From positions 1 through 36,823 of the forward strand of contig JAJDDY010000059.1 in assembly GCA_029260075.1 (NCBI GenBank): a stretch of 36,823 nt of DNA, in the 5' to 3' direction. Shown in pieces: positions 9,464 to 17,309 of this stretch. The position numbers were made by a program, and so were the translations under genes. Origin of the DNA: Phycisphaerae bacterium. Lineage in GTDB: Bacteria; Planctomycetota; Phycisphaerae; UBA1845. Below the pieces are notes generated by a model. The model worked only from the letters and a program-made list of their open reading frames with translations, was not told the origin of the DNA and made no database searches. How positions within the stretch are numbered: the stretch's first letter is position 1; each line of letters starts with the position of its first letter.

Positions 9464-10039
9464 CTACGGAAGCACAGACAGGCAAATCGTGATCGCGTAG
9501 GTTGACTTGGCGCTTGGAGAGTCGGCGTCGTCGATGTAGCTTTGGAGATCGTCGAGCCGGCGGTTGAGTTCGACCAGCTTATTCCTTGTCAAACGAACAT
9601 TGACTTGTCGGATGCGCAGCTCGGATGCCTTGCCGGTTTTTGTCGTTGTTTCGCTCTTCAGTGCTGTCGCCAACGTTCGCTCTGCATATCGCAATAGGGA
9701 AGCAAACCCGCGGGTTACGGCATCTAGGAATCGTGGCGTACGCTGTGTCATGTCTAAACGTATGCGCTTCTCGGCCAACATGTAGATCGTTTCCGCGTGT
9801 CGCCCCGTGTCGCGCACGCCGTACCTGACCAAGACGCCTGCACGTTCCATCATGTTGACGTGGTAGTAGAGCGTGGCGGGTTGTCTGCTCATGCGCGATG
9901 CAAGATCGCGAATCGAGCATGGCCCCAGCATCTCCAGCGCCAGATGTATCTGGTGTCGAACGGGCGAGGCAATCGCCTTCATTTGTTCGACCGTGGATAT
10001 CCAGCCGTTCGCGTTTGGTTTTCTGCTCATGTTGACCAT
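9464..10039 (-). CDS. ArsR-like winged-helix transcriptional regulator
   Basis: A 191-residue protein is predicted with a start at 10039 (MVNMSRKPN) or 10030; the longer upstream frame runs through the divergent promoter and is unlikely. Residues ~20-85 form a winged helix (MKAIASPVRHQIHLAL, CSIRDLASRMSRQPATLYYH, MMERAGVLV, then the wing with GRHAETIYML), similar to the HTH_20/ArsR group that has TLYYHLnkLE-type recognition helices. The C-terminal half is charged and helical, without metal-binding cysteines, so it is not a classical metal sensor. It faces the PDZ serine hydrolase gene across a 148-base gap holding a phased direct repeat, suggesting it controls that gene. The signal is unknown. 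Confidence 0.8.
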   Translation of the reverse strand: MVNMSRKPNANGWISTVEQMKAIASPVRHQIHLALEMLGPCSIRDLASRMSRQPATLYYHVNMMERAGVLVRYGVRDTGRHAETIYMLAEKRIRLDMTQRTPRFLDAVTRGFASLLRYAERTLATALKSETTTKTGKASELRIRQVNVRLTRNKLVELNRRLDDLQSYIDDADSPSAKSTYAITICLSVLP

Positions 10040-10044
10040 TATTA

Positions 10045-10060
10045 GAAAATACTCGAAAAT
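10045..10060. promoter_or_regulatory. Possible operator: phased direct repeat in divergent promoter region
   Basis: gaaaat occurs at 10045-10050 and again at 10055-10060, exactly one helical turn apart, in the only AT-rich stretch between the divergent regulator and hydrolase genes. It begins five bases upstream of the regulator's ATG. This is a plausible autoregulatory site but has no direct support beyond spacing and position. Confidence 0.3.
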
Positions 10061-10187
10061 TACAACAGGATTGTCGATCGGGCGGCGTCTGTTCTCATGT
10101 GGTGTGAAAGCTCGCGCACCGGGATCGGTCGGGATGAGGCAGGCACGCCGCCCGGCGTTCGGAATACCTAACTTGGAAGCACAAGAA

Positions 10188-11969
10188 ATGATCATTCTGA
10201 ATCGACGAACCGTTGCTGTGAGCAGCGTTGTGGCCTTGGCCCTACTCGCCGCGCCAACATTCGCGCAGCATCCGGATGCGGATTCTCCGAGATTCAAAGC
10301 CTTTCGGACCCTTGAGCGGCTGATTCAAAGTCACGGTGACGCACCGCTACGCAAATTCCTGGACGACAAGGTTGCTGCGGAACTGAAGGAACGGCATAGC
10401 GACGAGGAATTGCTACGGATGCTCCGTCAGGTCCGAAGCGACTTCAGCAACACTTCGATGCAAAGCGCCAGCCCGCTCGGGCCAATGTCCATTCAGATGA
10501 TCTTTCGATCACAGGGGCCGGGGAGTCGGACTTCCCTCGCGCTTAGGCTTGATCCGAAACCGCCGCACGGATTCATCGACTTTGGGTATAAGGCGCCGCG
10601 CGATCCGAGTCTGGGTGAAGCACCGGTAGGGTTTCCGGGGGAGCTTCGCGAGTTCATGGAGGATCTTGTCTCGCGAGACGAGTTTTCCGGCACCGTGCTC
10701 GTGGCCAAGGACGGCAAGCCCGTGTTCGAGCAGGCGTATGGCCTGGCCAGCAAGCGGTACAACGTGTCCAACCGCATCGATACGAAGCTGAACCTCGGTT
10801 CGATGAACAAGATGTTCACTGGTGTGGCCATCTGCCAGCTTGTGGAACAAGGCCGGCTATCGTTCGACGACAAGGTCATCAAGTATCTTCCCAACTATCC
10901 GAATCGTGAGGTCGCCGAGAAGGTGACGATCCATCAACTCCTTACGCACACGTCCGGCTTGGGGAGCTATTTCAACGACAAGTATGATACGGTTTGGTCC
11001 ACAATCCGCACGCTGGACCAACTGCTTTCCGTTTTTGTGGACGAGCCGCTTGAGTTCGAACCGGGTGCGCGGTTTGGTTACAGCAACTCCGGCCCGGTCG
11101 TCCTCGGTCTGATCATTGAACGCATCACCGGCCAAACGTATTACGACTATGTTCGCGATCATATCTACAAGCCCGCCGGGATGATCGACACGGATTGTTA
11201 TGCCATGGATACGCCCACGCCCAACTTGGCGATCGGCTACACCCATATGGATGGAAACCACGAACACCGGGATGGACCACGTCGCAACAACCTCTTCTCT
11301 CACTCGCTCAAGGGCGGTCCGGCAGGAGGCGGTTTCTCGACTGTTGAGGACCTGTTGAGGTTCTCGCTCGCGCTTCAGGAACACAAACTCTTGAGTCCGG
11401 AGATGACCGAAACCCTGCTAACGCGCAAGATCGCGCTGGGGCCAGGTTTGGGGTATGCCTATTTCTTCGGCGATGAAACGACAAACGGACATCGCCATGT
11501 CGGACACAACGGCGGCGCCCCGGGAATCAGTGCGGACTTCCATATCTACTCGGACTTGGGGTACACGGTGGCCGTCCTGTCGAACTACGATGGCGCCGCA
11601 GCCATTGTGTCCAGATTCATCCGTGGAATCATTGAACGTGCCCCCGCAAGGCAACGCCGTGAGGGCGGCCCCTCGGTTGAACGGCAGATGAAGTCCACGG
11701 GCGCACCTTATCGCATTGGCGTCATGCTACGGCACGCTCCGGACGGAATGTTGGTTGACGGTTTGGTACCCGGCGCCCCGGGCGAGAAAGCCGGCTTGCA
11801 CGCGGGCGACCGAATTCTCTCAATCAATGGACAGAAGTTGGACCCCGACGCCGAGTCGGTTATCGCGGAAGTCTTCTCGTCACCCGATGTCGCGACGCTC
11901 GAAGTTCGTCGTGGCGATAAGACGTTCACCGTCAAATTGAAACCGGAGCTTGTCGCGCCGGAAGAGTAG
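10188..11969 (+). CDS. Secreted serine hydrolase (class C beta-lactamase/PBP fold) with C-terminal PDZ domain
   Basis: The 593-residue protein starts at 10188 (ggaa 10175-10178). It has a signal peptide (residues 1-26, cut after TFA-Q), a ~110-residue helical linker, then the catalytic domain at about 165-480. All three motifs are present: Ser205-Met-Asn-Lys208, Tyr298-Ser-Asn300 and His440-Asn-Gly-Gly. Residues ~505-590 form a PDZ domain (RIGVML, VPGAPGEKAGLHAGDRILSI). The family contains D-aminopeptidases, esterases and low-activity beta-lactamases; the substrate is unknown. It acts in the periplasm. The following gene is a smaller paralog 85 bases on, likely the same transcript. The divergent winged-helix regulator probably controls both. 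Confidence 0.92.
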   Translation: MIILNRRTVAVSSVVALALLAAPTFAQHPDADSPRFKAFRTLERLIQSHGDAPLRKFLDDKVAAELKERHSDEELLRMLRQVRSDFSNTSMQSASPLGPMSIQMIFRSQGPGSRTSLALRLDPKPPHGFIDFGYKAPRDPSLGEAPVGFPGELREFMEDLVSRDEFSGTVLVAKDGKPVFEQAYGLASKRYNVSNRIDTKLNLGSMNKMFTGVAICQLVEQGRLSFDDKVIKYLPNYPNREVAEKVTIHQLLTHTSGLGSYFNDKYDTVWSTIRTLDQLLSVFVDEPLEFEPGARFGYSNSGPVVLGLIIERITGQTYYDYVRDHIYKPAGMIDTDCYAMDTPTPNLAIGYTHMDGNHEHRDGPRRNNLFSHSLKGGPAGGGFSTVEDLLRFSLALQEHKLLSPEMTETLLTRKIALGPGLGYAYFFGDETTNGHRHVGHNGGAPGISADFHIYSDLGYTVAVLSNYDGAAAIVSRFIRGIIERAPARQRREGGPSVERQMKSTGAPYRIGVMLRHAPDGMLVDGLVPGAPGEKAGLHAGDRILSINGQKLDPDAESVIAEVFSSPDVATLEVRRGDKTFTVKLKPELVAPEE

Positions 11970-12054
11970 AAGTCGCGTTTGCATACGTCCGACGGCACGC
12001 GATGTGAAATCGGATCTACCTGCGTAGAGCCTGCGCAACCCTAGAAGGAAGAGC

Positions 12055-13200
12055 GTGAGATCAATGATCGAAAAGCCAAGAGCGCGGACAATGCATGCGG
12101 CCATGATCGCGATGGCCGGTTCATTCTTGATGATCGAATCCATCGTGATGGGCGGCGCGCCGGCGGCGACCTCCGATGCGACGCGCATCGTTCGCGGTTC
12201 GATCGGCAAGAAGCTAGACACGCATCTTAGCAAGATGGTGAAGAACGGATATTCCGGGGCGGTGATCGTCGCGAAAGGCGGCGAGATCATTCTCCGGAAA
12301 GGATACGGGTATGCAAACCGGGAGAAGGGACTGCGTGTGACGCCTGAAACCGTTTTCACGATCGGGTCGATCACCAAACAGTTTACCGGCGCCGCGATTG
12401 TGAAGCTCGAAATGCAAGGCAGGCTTCGCGTCACCGACACGATCGATCAATACTTTGCAGACGTACCGAAAGACAAGCGCGGTATCACTCTACATCAATT
12501 GCTCACGCACACCGCCGGCCTGCCCGACGCCCTCGGTCATGACTTCGATACGACGGCCACACGCGAAGCCTTCTTGAAACTTGCGATGGGCTCCAAGCTG
12601 CGCAGCAAGCCCGGGCGTAAGCACGCTTACTCCAACGTTGGATACAGCCTGCTCGGCATGATCGTCGAAACAGCATCGGGAATGGGGTACGAAGCATACC
12701 TTCGCAAACACCTTTTCGAGCCGGCGGGCATGATGCACACGGGCTACCTTCTCCCAAAGTTCGATCCGGACTCGCTCGCGGTCGGTTATCGCGGTGACAA
12801 GCCATGGGGCACGGTTCTCGGTCATCCGATGCTTAAGGACGGTCCCGGTTGGCACCTTCGCGCGAACGGAGGAATCCACTCTACGCTTGGCGATATGTAC
12901 AAATGGCACCTTGCGTTGGAAGGAACGAGAATCCTCTCGGACGAAGCCAAGAAAAAATACTTCGCGCCGCATGTCGATGAGGGTTTCGGCGACTCCTTCT
13001 ACGGATACGGGTGGGTGACGTTTACGACGCCGCGCGGCACCAAGCTGGTCGCCCACAACGGTGGGAACATGATTTTCTCGGCGGACTTCAGACGCTACGT
13101 CGACGAAGACATCGTGATGTTCCATGCGACGAACATCGCCAAATATGACCCGGACAATTTGAGCAATCGCCTGGCAAAGATCATCTTCGCCAAGCCTTGA
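12055..13200 (+). CDS. Secreted serine hydrolase (class C beta-lactamase/PBP fold)
   Basis: This 381-residue protein is a paralog of the preceding gene without the linker and the PDZ domain. The GTG at 12055 is preferred because gaagga (12044-12049) lies 5 bases upstream; the ATG at 12064 would be too far. A signal-like hydrophobic segment covers residues ~14-38. Catalytic motifs are Ser105-Ile-Thr-Lys108 (GSITKQF), Tyr192-Ser-Asn194 and His334-Asn-Gly-Gly. LLTHTAGLPD and FEPAGMMHTGY are typical of the EstB/LACTB-like group. It probably acts on an amide or ester in the envelope. It is followed by the best-preserved MITE-like repeat, so the transcript likely ends before or within that palindrome. 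Confidence 0.92.
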   Translation: MRSMIEKPRARTMHAAMIAMAGSFLMIESIVMGGAPAATSDATRIVRGSIGKKLDTHLSKMVKNGYSGAVIVAKGGEIILRKGYGYANREKGLRVTPETVFTIGSITKQFTGAAIVKLEMQGRLRVTDTIDQYFADVPKDKRGITLHQLLTHTAGLPDALGHDFDTTATREAFLKLAMGSKLRSKPGRKHAYSNVGYSLLGMIVETASGMGYEAYLRKHLFEPAGMMHTGYLLPKFDPDSLAVGYRGDKPWGTVLGHPMLKDGPGWHLRANGGIHSTLGDMYKWHLALEGTRILSDEAKKKYFAPHVDEGFGDSFYGYGWVTFTTPRGTKLVAHNGGNMIFSADFRRYVDEDIVMFHATNIAKYDPDNLSNRLAKIIFAKP

Positions 13201-13257
13201 GCTGTGCGGCAAGACCAATCTCAAGATACGTTGCGCGTAGTCCGTGTTGCAGGTCGC

Positions 13258-13410
13258 TAGTGCTCCGTCACAGCTAGAATGACGGGTTCACCGAGCCGCG
13301 ACCGTAAGGAAGCGGACGTTCGAAAGCCGGTGGCGACAGCTTGAAAACACTCCCTCACGGTCGCGGCTCGGATCGGACCAACCCATCACTTGAGTCGTGA
13401 CAGAGCACTA
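13258..13410. repeat. MITE-like palindromic element, reference copy E
   Basis: The 153-bp element has long imperfect terminal inverted repeats. tagtgctccgtcac (13258-13271) pairs with gtgacagagcacta (13397-13410), and the inner ccgagccgcgaccgtaagga pairs with ccctcacggtcgcggctcgg. The termini begin with TA, as in IS630/Tc1-type insertions, though no target duplication can be proven. The outer right end provides the cta (TAG) stop codon of the minus-strand DUF362 gene. Related copies are at 591, 4314, 5659, 8812 and 36513. It has no coding capacity. Confidence 0.85.
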
Positions 13411-15093
13411 GAATCGTGAACCGGTAAAGGTTTGCTGCAAGGTGAACACATCCCTTAAGTCTATGTCGTCGTCGCGGTCGCCGTCGAATCTTCCGCACTC
13501 GTCCACACGGCGAACGTCCGGTCCTGAAAGACACATTGGCATGGACGCTTGGTCGACCAAATCGACGTCACCGTCTAGGTTGTAATCGCCGGCCCACACG
13601 TGAAGCCTGACGGTGTTGTAGTTGTTCGTGCAAGGCACACCGGCTGCGAGGAGTTCACTCATCGTTCGATCCAAGTATCGGCGAAACACACCCTGAGGAT
13701 TGTCCGGATTCTGTGTGTCATCGTAGTAGTCTACAGAGAACCCGTTGTCGATGATCTGCGGGATCATGACGTACTTGGTCGCCCATACGTCAAGCGCAAT
13801 CGGGTCAACACTGGCGAGCAACTGGTCACGACGAGACGCTTGCGCGTAGGAGGCCGAGGGACCCTGGCTCGGGCGTGCGAGAATCCATATACAGTCGAGA
13901 ATCGTCAGATCGGGACGTCGCACTTCGGCAAGAACCGACCCGAGTCCTCCGCGCGCGACGGCGTTGTGTGAATCCGTGGCCAGATTACGGGTCACAACGC
14001 CCATGTGATTCTTGACCGAAGCGGTAATTGAGTAGATGGAATGTGTTTTGAAGACCGGAACATTGATAACAACGAGCCTGTTCGCATTGTAAGACGCATC
14101 GCGCAGCGACCAAACCCCATACTTGTAGCTCACGTAGGTGCCGAACGGCGTACGAAATTTCGGGTACGATACGCGGATACCGGTCTCAGCGTCGGGCTGT
14201 TCCGTGACTACATAGCCGTCGGTGAGATCGCCGTTTGAATATTCGCCTACCGATGTCGTGTTGATCGCGTCCCACGCCCGCGTGGCCACGCTCCACCCCT
14301 CTAACGCGAAGTCATCGACGACGTCCTGAGTCGATTGGTTGGGATCTTCCGCATTGCTTTGCGGCCAGTTGAAGCTGCCACGTCCCTGCCCGTTGTCCGC
14401 GACGATGACCTCGCCGGCAAAACCATCGGGGTGGTCCACGATGCAGCGCAAGAGACCCCGCAACACGTCCGTATTGGTGCCACCGCGTTCCGGCCACTGG
14501 GCGTTGATCTTGATGAGCACGGTGTCGTCGATGTCGATCAGTCCGTCCGGTCCGGCCGTAACTGATTGCGCAGGGGACCGGTAGAGCTTCGCGCCGCGGG
14601 TGCCCATGAGCGTCAGCAGATCGTCTACGCCTCCGAACCGATCAATCGTTGGGCCGCGCGTTTGACTTACGAGGAAGATATCCGGCGACACGTCCGGCGG
14701 TGCCAGAAGGATGACATTGTCACTCGAGGTGCGACCGAGCATGGCGAACGACGCCAAAGCGGCGCAGGCAAGTACGGTCATTAGCGTCGTAACCGCCAAA
14801 CGGCGATGGCGTCGCAACCTGTGTTTACCCAAGAACGGAAGACTCGAAATGGCTGCGGCCACACCGAGAGACGAGGACGCGGCACCGAGCGCGGCCCGCT
14901 GGCATGGATAGGAAAGTCGGCTCGGTTTCTCGCCACTTCGCCAGATCAACCACACCAGAGCGAGAAGCCCACCCGACAGGATCGCGACCTGCCGGCCGAT
15001 CTTGCCGATGGGGTTACGGGCGTGCCGTCCGATAGAACGGCTTGCGGCTTGATGGTTGTGCGTCTCGCATCCTGTTTCGAATTGGCGTGTCAT
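13408..15093 (-). CDS. DUF362 domain protein with N-terminal membrane segments and C-terminal dockerin-like domain
   Basis: The 561-residue protein starts at ATG 15093, which has an aaagag ribosome-binding site; a GTG at 15126 is also possible. Two hydrophobic segments (AILSGGLLALVWLIW and the LMTVLACAALASFAML region) flank RLSYPCQRAA, a motif I associate with planctomycete DUF362 proteins. The DUF362 domain (about 130-490) contains VLIKINAQWP, VIVADNGQGRG, VINVPVFKTHS and SVKNHMGV. Its function is unsettled; some members carry Fe-S clusters. The last ~55 residues are two dockerin-like calcium loops (DYNLDGDVDLVD and DGDRDDDIDLRD). It is divergent from the heme operon at 15549. The stop codon comes from the MITE-like repeat, so the C-terminus may have been trimmed by its insertion. 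Confidence 0.87.
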   Translation of the reverse strand: MTRQFETGCETHNHQAASRSIGRHARNPIGKIGRQVAILSGGLLALVWLIWRSGEKPSRLSYPCQRAALGAASSSLGVAAAISSLPFLGKHRLRRHRRLAVTTLMTVLACAALASFAMLGRTSSDNVILLAPPDVSPDIFLVSQTRGPTIDRFGGVDDLLTLMGTRGAKLYRSPAQSVTAGPDGLIDIDDTVLIKINAQWPERGGTNTDVLRGLLRCIVDHPDGFAGEVIVADNGQGRGSFNWPQSNAEDPNQSTQDVVDDFALEGWSVATRAWDAINTTSVGEYSNGDLTDGYVVTEQPDAETGIRVSYPKFRTPFGTYVSYKYGVWSLRDASYNANRLVVINVPVFKTHSIYSITASVKNHMGVVTRNLATDSHNAVARGGLGSVLAEVRRPDLTILDCIWILARPSQGPSASYAQASRRDQLLASVDPIALDVWATKYVMIPQIIDNGFSVDYYDDTQNPDNPQGVFRRYLDRTMSELLAAGVPCTNNYNTVRLHVWAGDYNLDGDVDLVDQASMPMCLSGPDVRRVDECGRFDGDRDDDIDLRDVFTLQQTFTGSRF

Positions 15094-15548
15094 TACAGGC
15101 TCTTTCCAACTACGCATGGGTGACACGTGGAAAGACTTGCGCGTGACCCTCGCCGTGTAGGCTGATGGGACACTTCACGCGTTCAGGTGGAGCGGTACGG
15201 TCGTACAGCTTCAAACTAATCATATACAGGTTCCGGGCACAAACCAATAGATCAACTCGGCCCACCTATGCGCCGATAACGCATCGTCGATTTGACATCC
15301 GAAGCAAACGTCGCGTCGTGTCATGCGGGCGTATTCAACGGCTGCTGTCACGCAGATTGTCGGATTGACTTCATGCTCCTATGCCCTGGCGTCGTTTATG
15401 GCCTTGTTGTGCGGAGGGACAATATCGCGGTTGTCGCGGCTGAGTGATTTGCCCGATGTGGCCTGCATCGTGCAAGAGAATAGTTGCCGAAAGCTATCTG
15501 TCTGCGCTTCGTGGGGGCGCGAGGGACGTTCACTAGCGGACCGAGTGC
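15094..15548. other. Divergent intergenic region upstream of the heme operon
   Basis: About 455 bases separate the DUF362 gene from the first operon gene. I see no convincing gene or RNA. A TTGACA at 15292-15297 and a TTGACT at 15365-15370 lack good -10 partners at 16-18 bases. The operon promoter must lie here but cannot be pinpointed. Confidence 0.5.
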
Positions 15549-17309
15549 GTGTTCGTGCCCGAGACCAGTAGACCGCAGCGTCCGACAGAGTGTGGGATTG
15601 GCCTCCTGTTCATTCGCACGAGCGTTTATGACTTCGGTTTCGATCACAAAGGCAGAAGGGGGATTCTCGCCCTGTGCACAGTTCGACTCAAGTCGGTAGG
15701 TTCATTGTTCGTGGCGGCGGCGCTGCTGCATATGGGCTGGTTGGTGTTCGCTTCCGATTCGGCAGGGCGAAGCGACGGTGGACAGCCGGCGGTTTTCCCT
15801 GACGACTCGGACCGTCCAGATGCTCAGCGCGTCAGAGCGGGCCGTGTCATCCTCGATCGGACGATCGTCTTCGCTCAGCAGCCGATTCTGTCAACAGAGG
15901 TCGACGGTAGTATCGCGACGCGTCGCGGAGACATTCCGCGAGGCGGCCGGATCGTGTCGTGGAATCCGACATCGACGTCTCGACGTCCGACGAATCTGAC
16001 CGCGGGTTTCGACAGCGTCGGCGGCTTCGACATTTCCTTCGACGGCCAGCGCATACTCTTTGTCGGTACACGCGGTGATGATCCCGCGCCCGCCGTTTGG
16101 GAGATGGATGCTGATGGCTCGAGCGCGCGGCTGATCACTCGCGGCGTTGGGGCTTGTGTCGATGCGATCTACTTGTCTACGCTCTATCTGCTACTTGACG
16201 AAGAACCACGAAACCGTGTGGCGTTCCTTTGTCGGCAGGATGGATCGCAGGCTCCGGCCCTATACACTTGCCATCGGGATGGATCCGATCTACAGCAGAT
16301 TACGTTTGCACCCCGAGGTGTACGCGACCCATTGCTCCTAAGCGATGGCCGCCTTGTCTTTAGTATGTCCTCTCCTTCCGGAGCGAATGACGCGAAGAAT
16401 ACGTTAGCGAATGAGTCGCTCTTCACGATCTTTCCCGACGGCGCTGATTTATTCCCATTCGCCGGTGTTCATGAAGATCACGCGCGGCGAGGAATGGCCG
16501 CCGAAATCATGAACGGGCAAGTCATTTACGTGACGTCGAACGGATTGGATTCGTTGGGAGGCGGTTCGCTCGTCACCGTGTCTACGACACGGAGTCTTCG
16601 GTCCAGCCGTGTTTTGACCGAGGTGCGGACAGGGTTCTACCACTCCCCCGCAGCTCTGAGTGCGGCGGAGATTCTTGTTTCTTACCGCCACAAGCAAGCC
16701 AATTCCTATGGCGTGTATGCGTTCGATCCGCAGACAGCTCTCCAAAGGCTCATCTACGACAGCCCTGAGTGGCACGAACTTCATGCTAAGGTTCTGCGCC
16801 CGCGCCATGCGCCGGCCGGTCGATCGAGCGGCGTTCGGACGGACACGCGAACGGGGCAGCTGTTTTGTCTCGATGCCTATAGGGTTGGTCTTGATCGGCG
16901 CGATCCGGACATGGGGAAACGGATCAAGTGGGCACGCGTTGTTGCGATGCGCCCGAAGACCATGACCGACGCAGCCCGACGAGCCACGGGAATGAGAGCG
17001 GTTCCGGCATCGCACGAAACGGCGCGATCGCCTGTCGTTCTGGGCGAGGTTCCGGTGGAACCGGACGGCTCATTCTTTCTTCAAGTACCGGCCAAGACAC
17101 CCCTTCAGCTCGAAACGCTTGATGGCAAGGGTGGTTCCATCCTTGCGATGAACAGTTGGTTCTGGGTCATGCCCGGCGAGCGACGCGGATGTATTGGTTG
17201 TCACGAGGACCGTGAACTGACGCCGCCGAACCGATCCGTTTCGGCGTTCCGTCGTAGGCCTATGATCCCCAAACTGGGGGCCGCGCCCGTGGGAGGTGAC
17301 CGGCCATGA
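15549..17309 (+). CDS. HzsA-related c-type cytochrome (hydrazine synthase alpha-like, single heme)
   Basis: The frame gives up to 586 residues from GTG 15549. The real start may be later, because a signal peptide (SVGSLFVAAALLHMGWLVFA) lies near residues 50-69. Residues ~95-430 are a beta-propeller (FDISFDGQRILFVGTR, WEMDADGSSARLIT, YTCHRDGSDLQQIT). Residues ~490-550 resemble the middle domain of hydrazine synthase alpha (VPVEPDGSFFLQVPAKTP, then WVMPGERRGCIGCHEDREL). One heme site is Cys548-x-x-Cys551-His552. In anammox HzsA the active heme has, as I recall, a Tyr four residues after this His and a second heme domain follows. Here that position is Glu556 and the protein ends 34 residues after the motif. 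It overlaps the next gene by 4 bases (ATGA). It is exported; substrate unknown. Confidence 0.85.
   Translation: MFVPETSRPQRPTECGIGLLFIRTSVYDFGFDHKGRRGILALCTVRLKSVGSLFVAAALLHMGWLVFASDSAGRSDGGQPAVFPDDSDRPDAQRVRAGRVILDRTIVFAQQPILSTEVDGSIATRRGDIPRGGRIVSWNPTSTSRRPTNLTAGFDSVGGFDISFDGQRILFVGTRGDDPAPAVWEMDADGSSARLITRGVGACVDAIYLSTLYLLLDEEPRNRVAFLCRQDGSQAPALYTCHRDGSDLQQITFAPRGVRDPLLLSDGRLVFSMSSPSGANDAKNTLANESLFTIFPDGADLFPFAGVHEDHARRGMAAEIMNGQVIYVTSNGLDSLGGGSLVTVSTTRSLRSSRVLTEVRTGFYHSPAALSAAEILVSYRHKQANSYGVYAFDPQTALQRLIYDSPEWHELHAKVLRPRHAPAGRSSGVRTDTRTGQLFCLDAYRVGLDRRDPDMGKRIKWARVVAMRPKTMTDAARRATGMRAVPASHETARSPVVLGEVPVEPDGSFFLQVPAKTPLQLETLDGKGGSILAMNSWFWVMPGERRGCIGCHEDRELTPPNRSVSAFRRRPMIPKLGAAPVGGDRP

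Noticed and set aside
10040-10297. Longer N-terminus for the winged-helix regulator
   Set aside because: It would overlap the start of the divergent hydrolase gene and lacks family resemblance; the conserved part begins near 10030.
15292-15370. TTGACA/TTGACT boxes as operon promoter
   Set aside because: No acceptable -10 hexamer at 16-18 bases from either.
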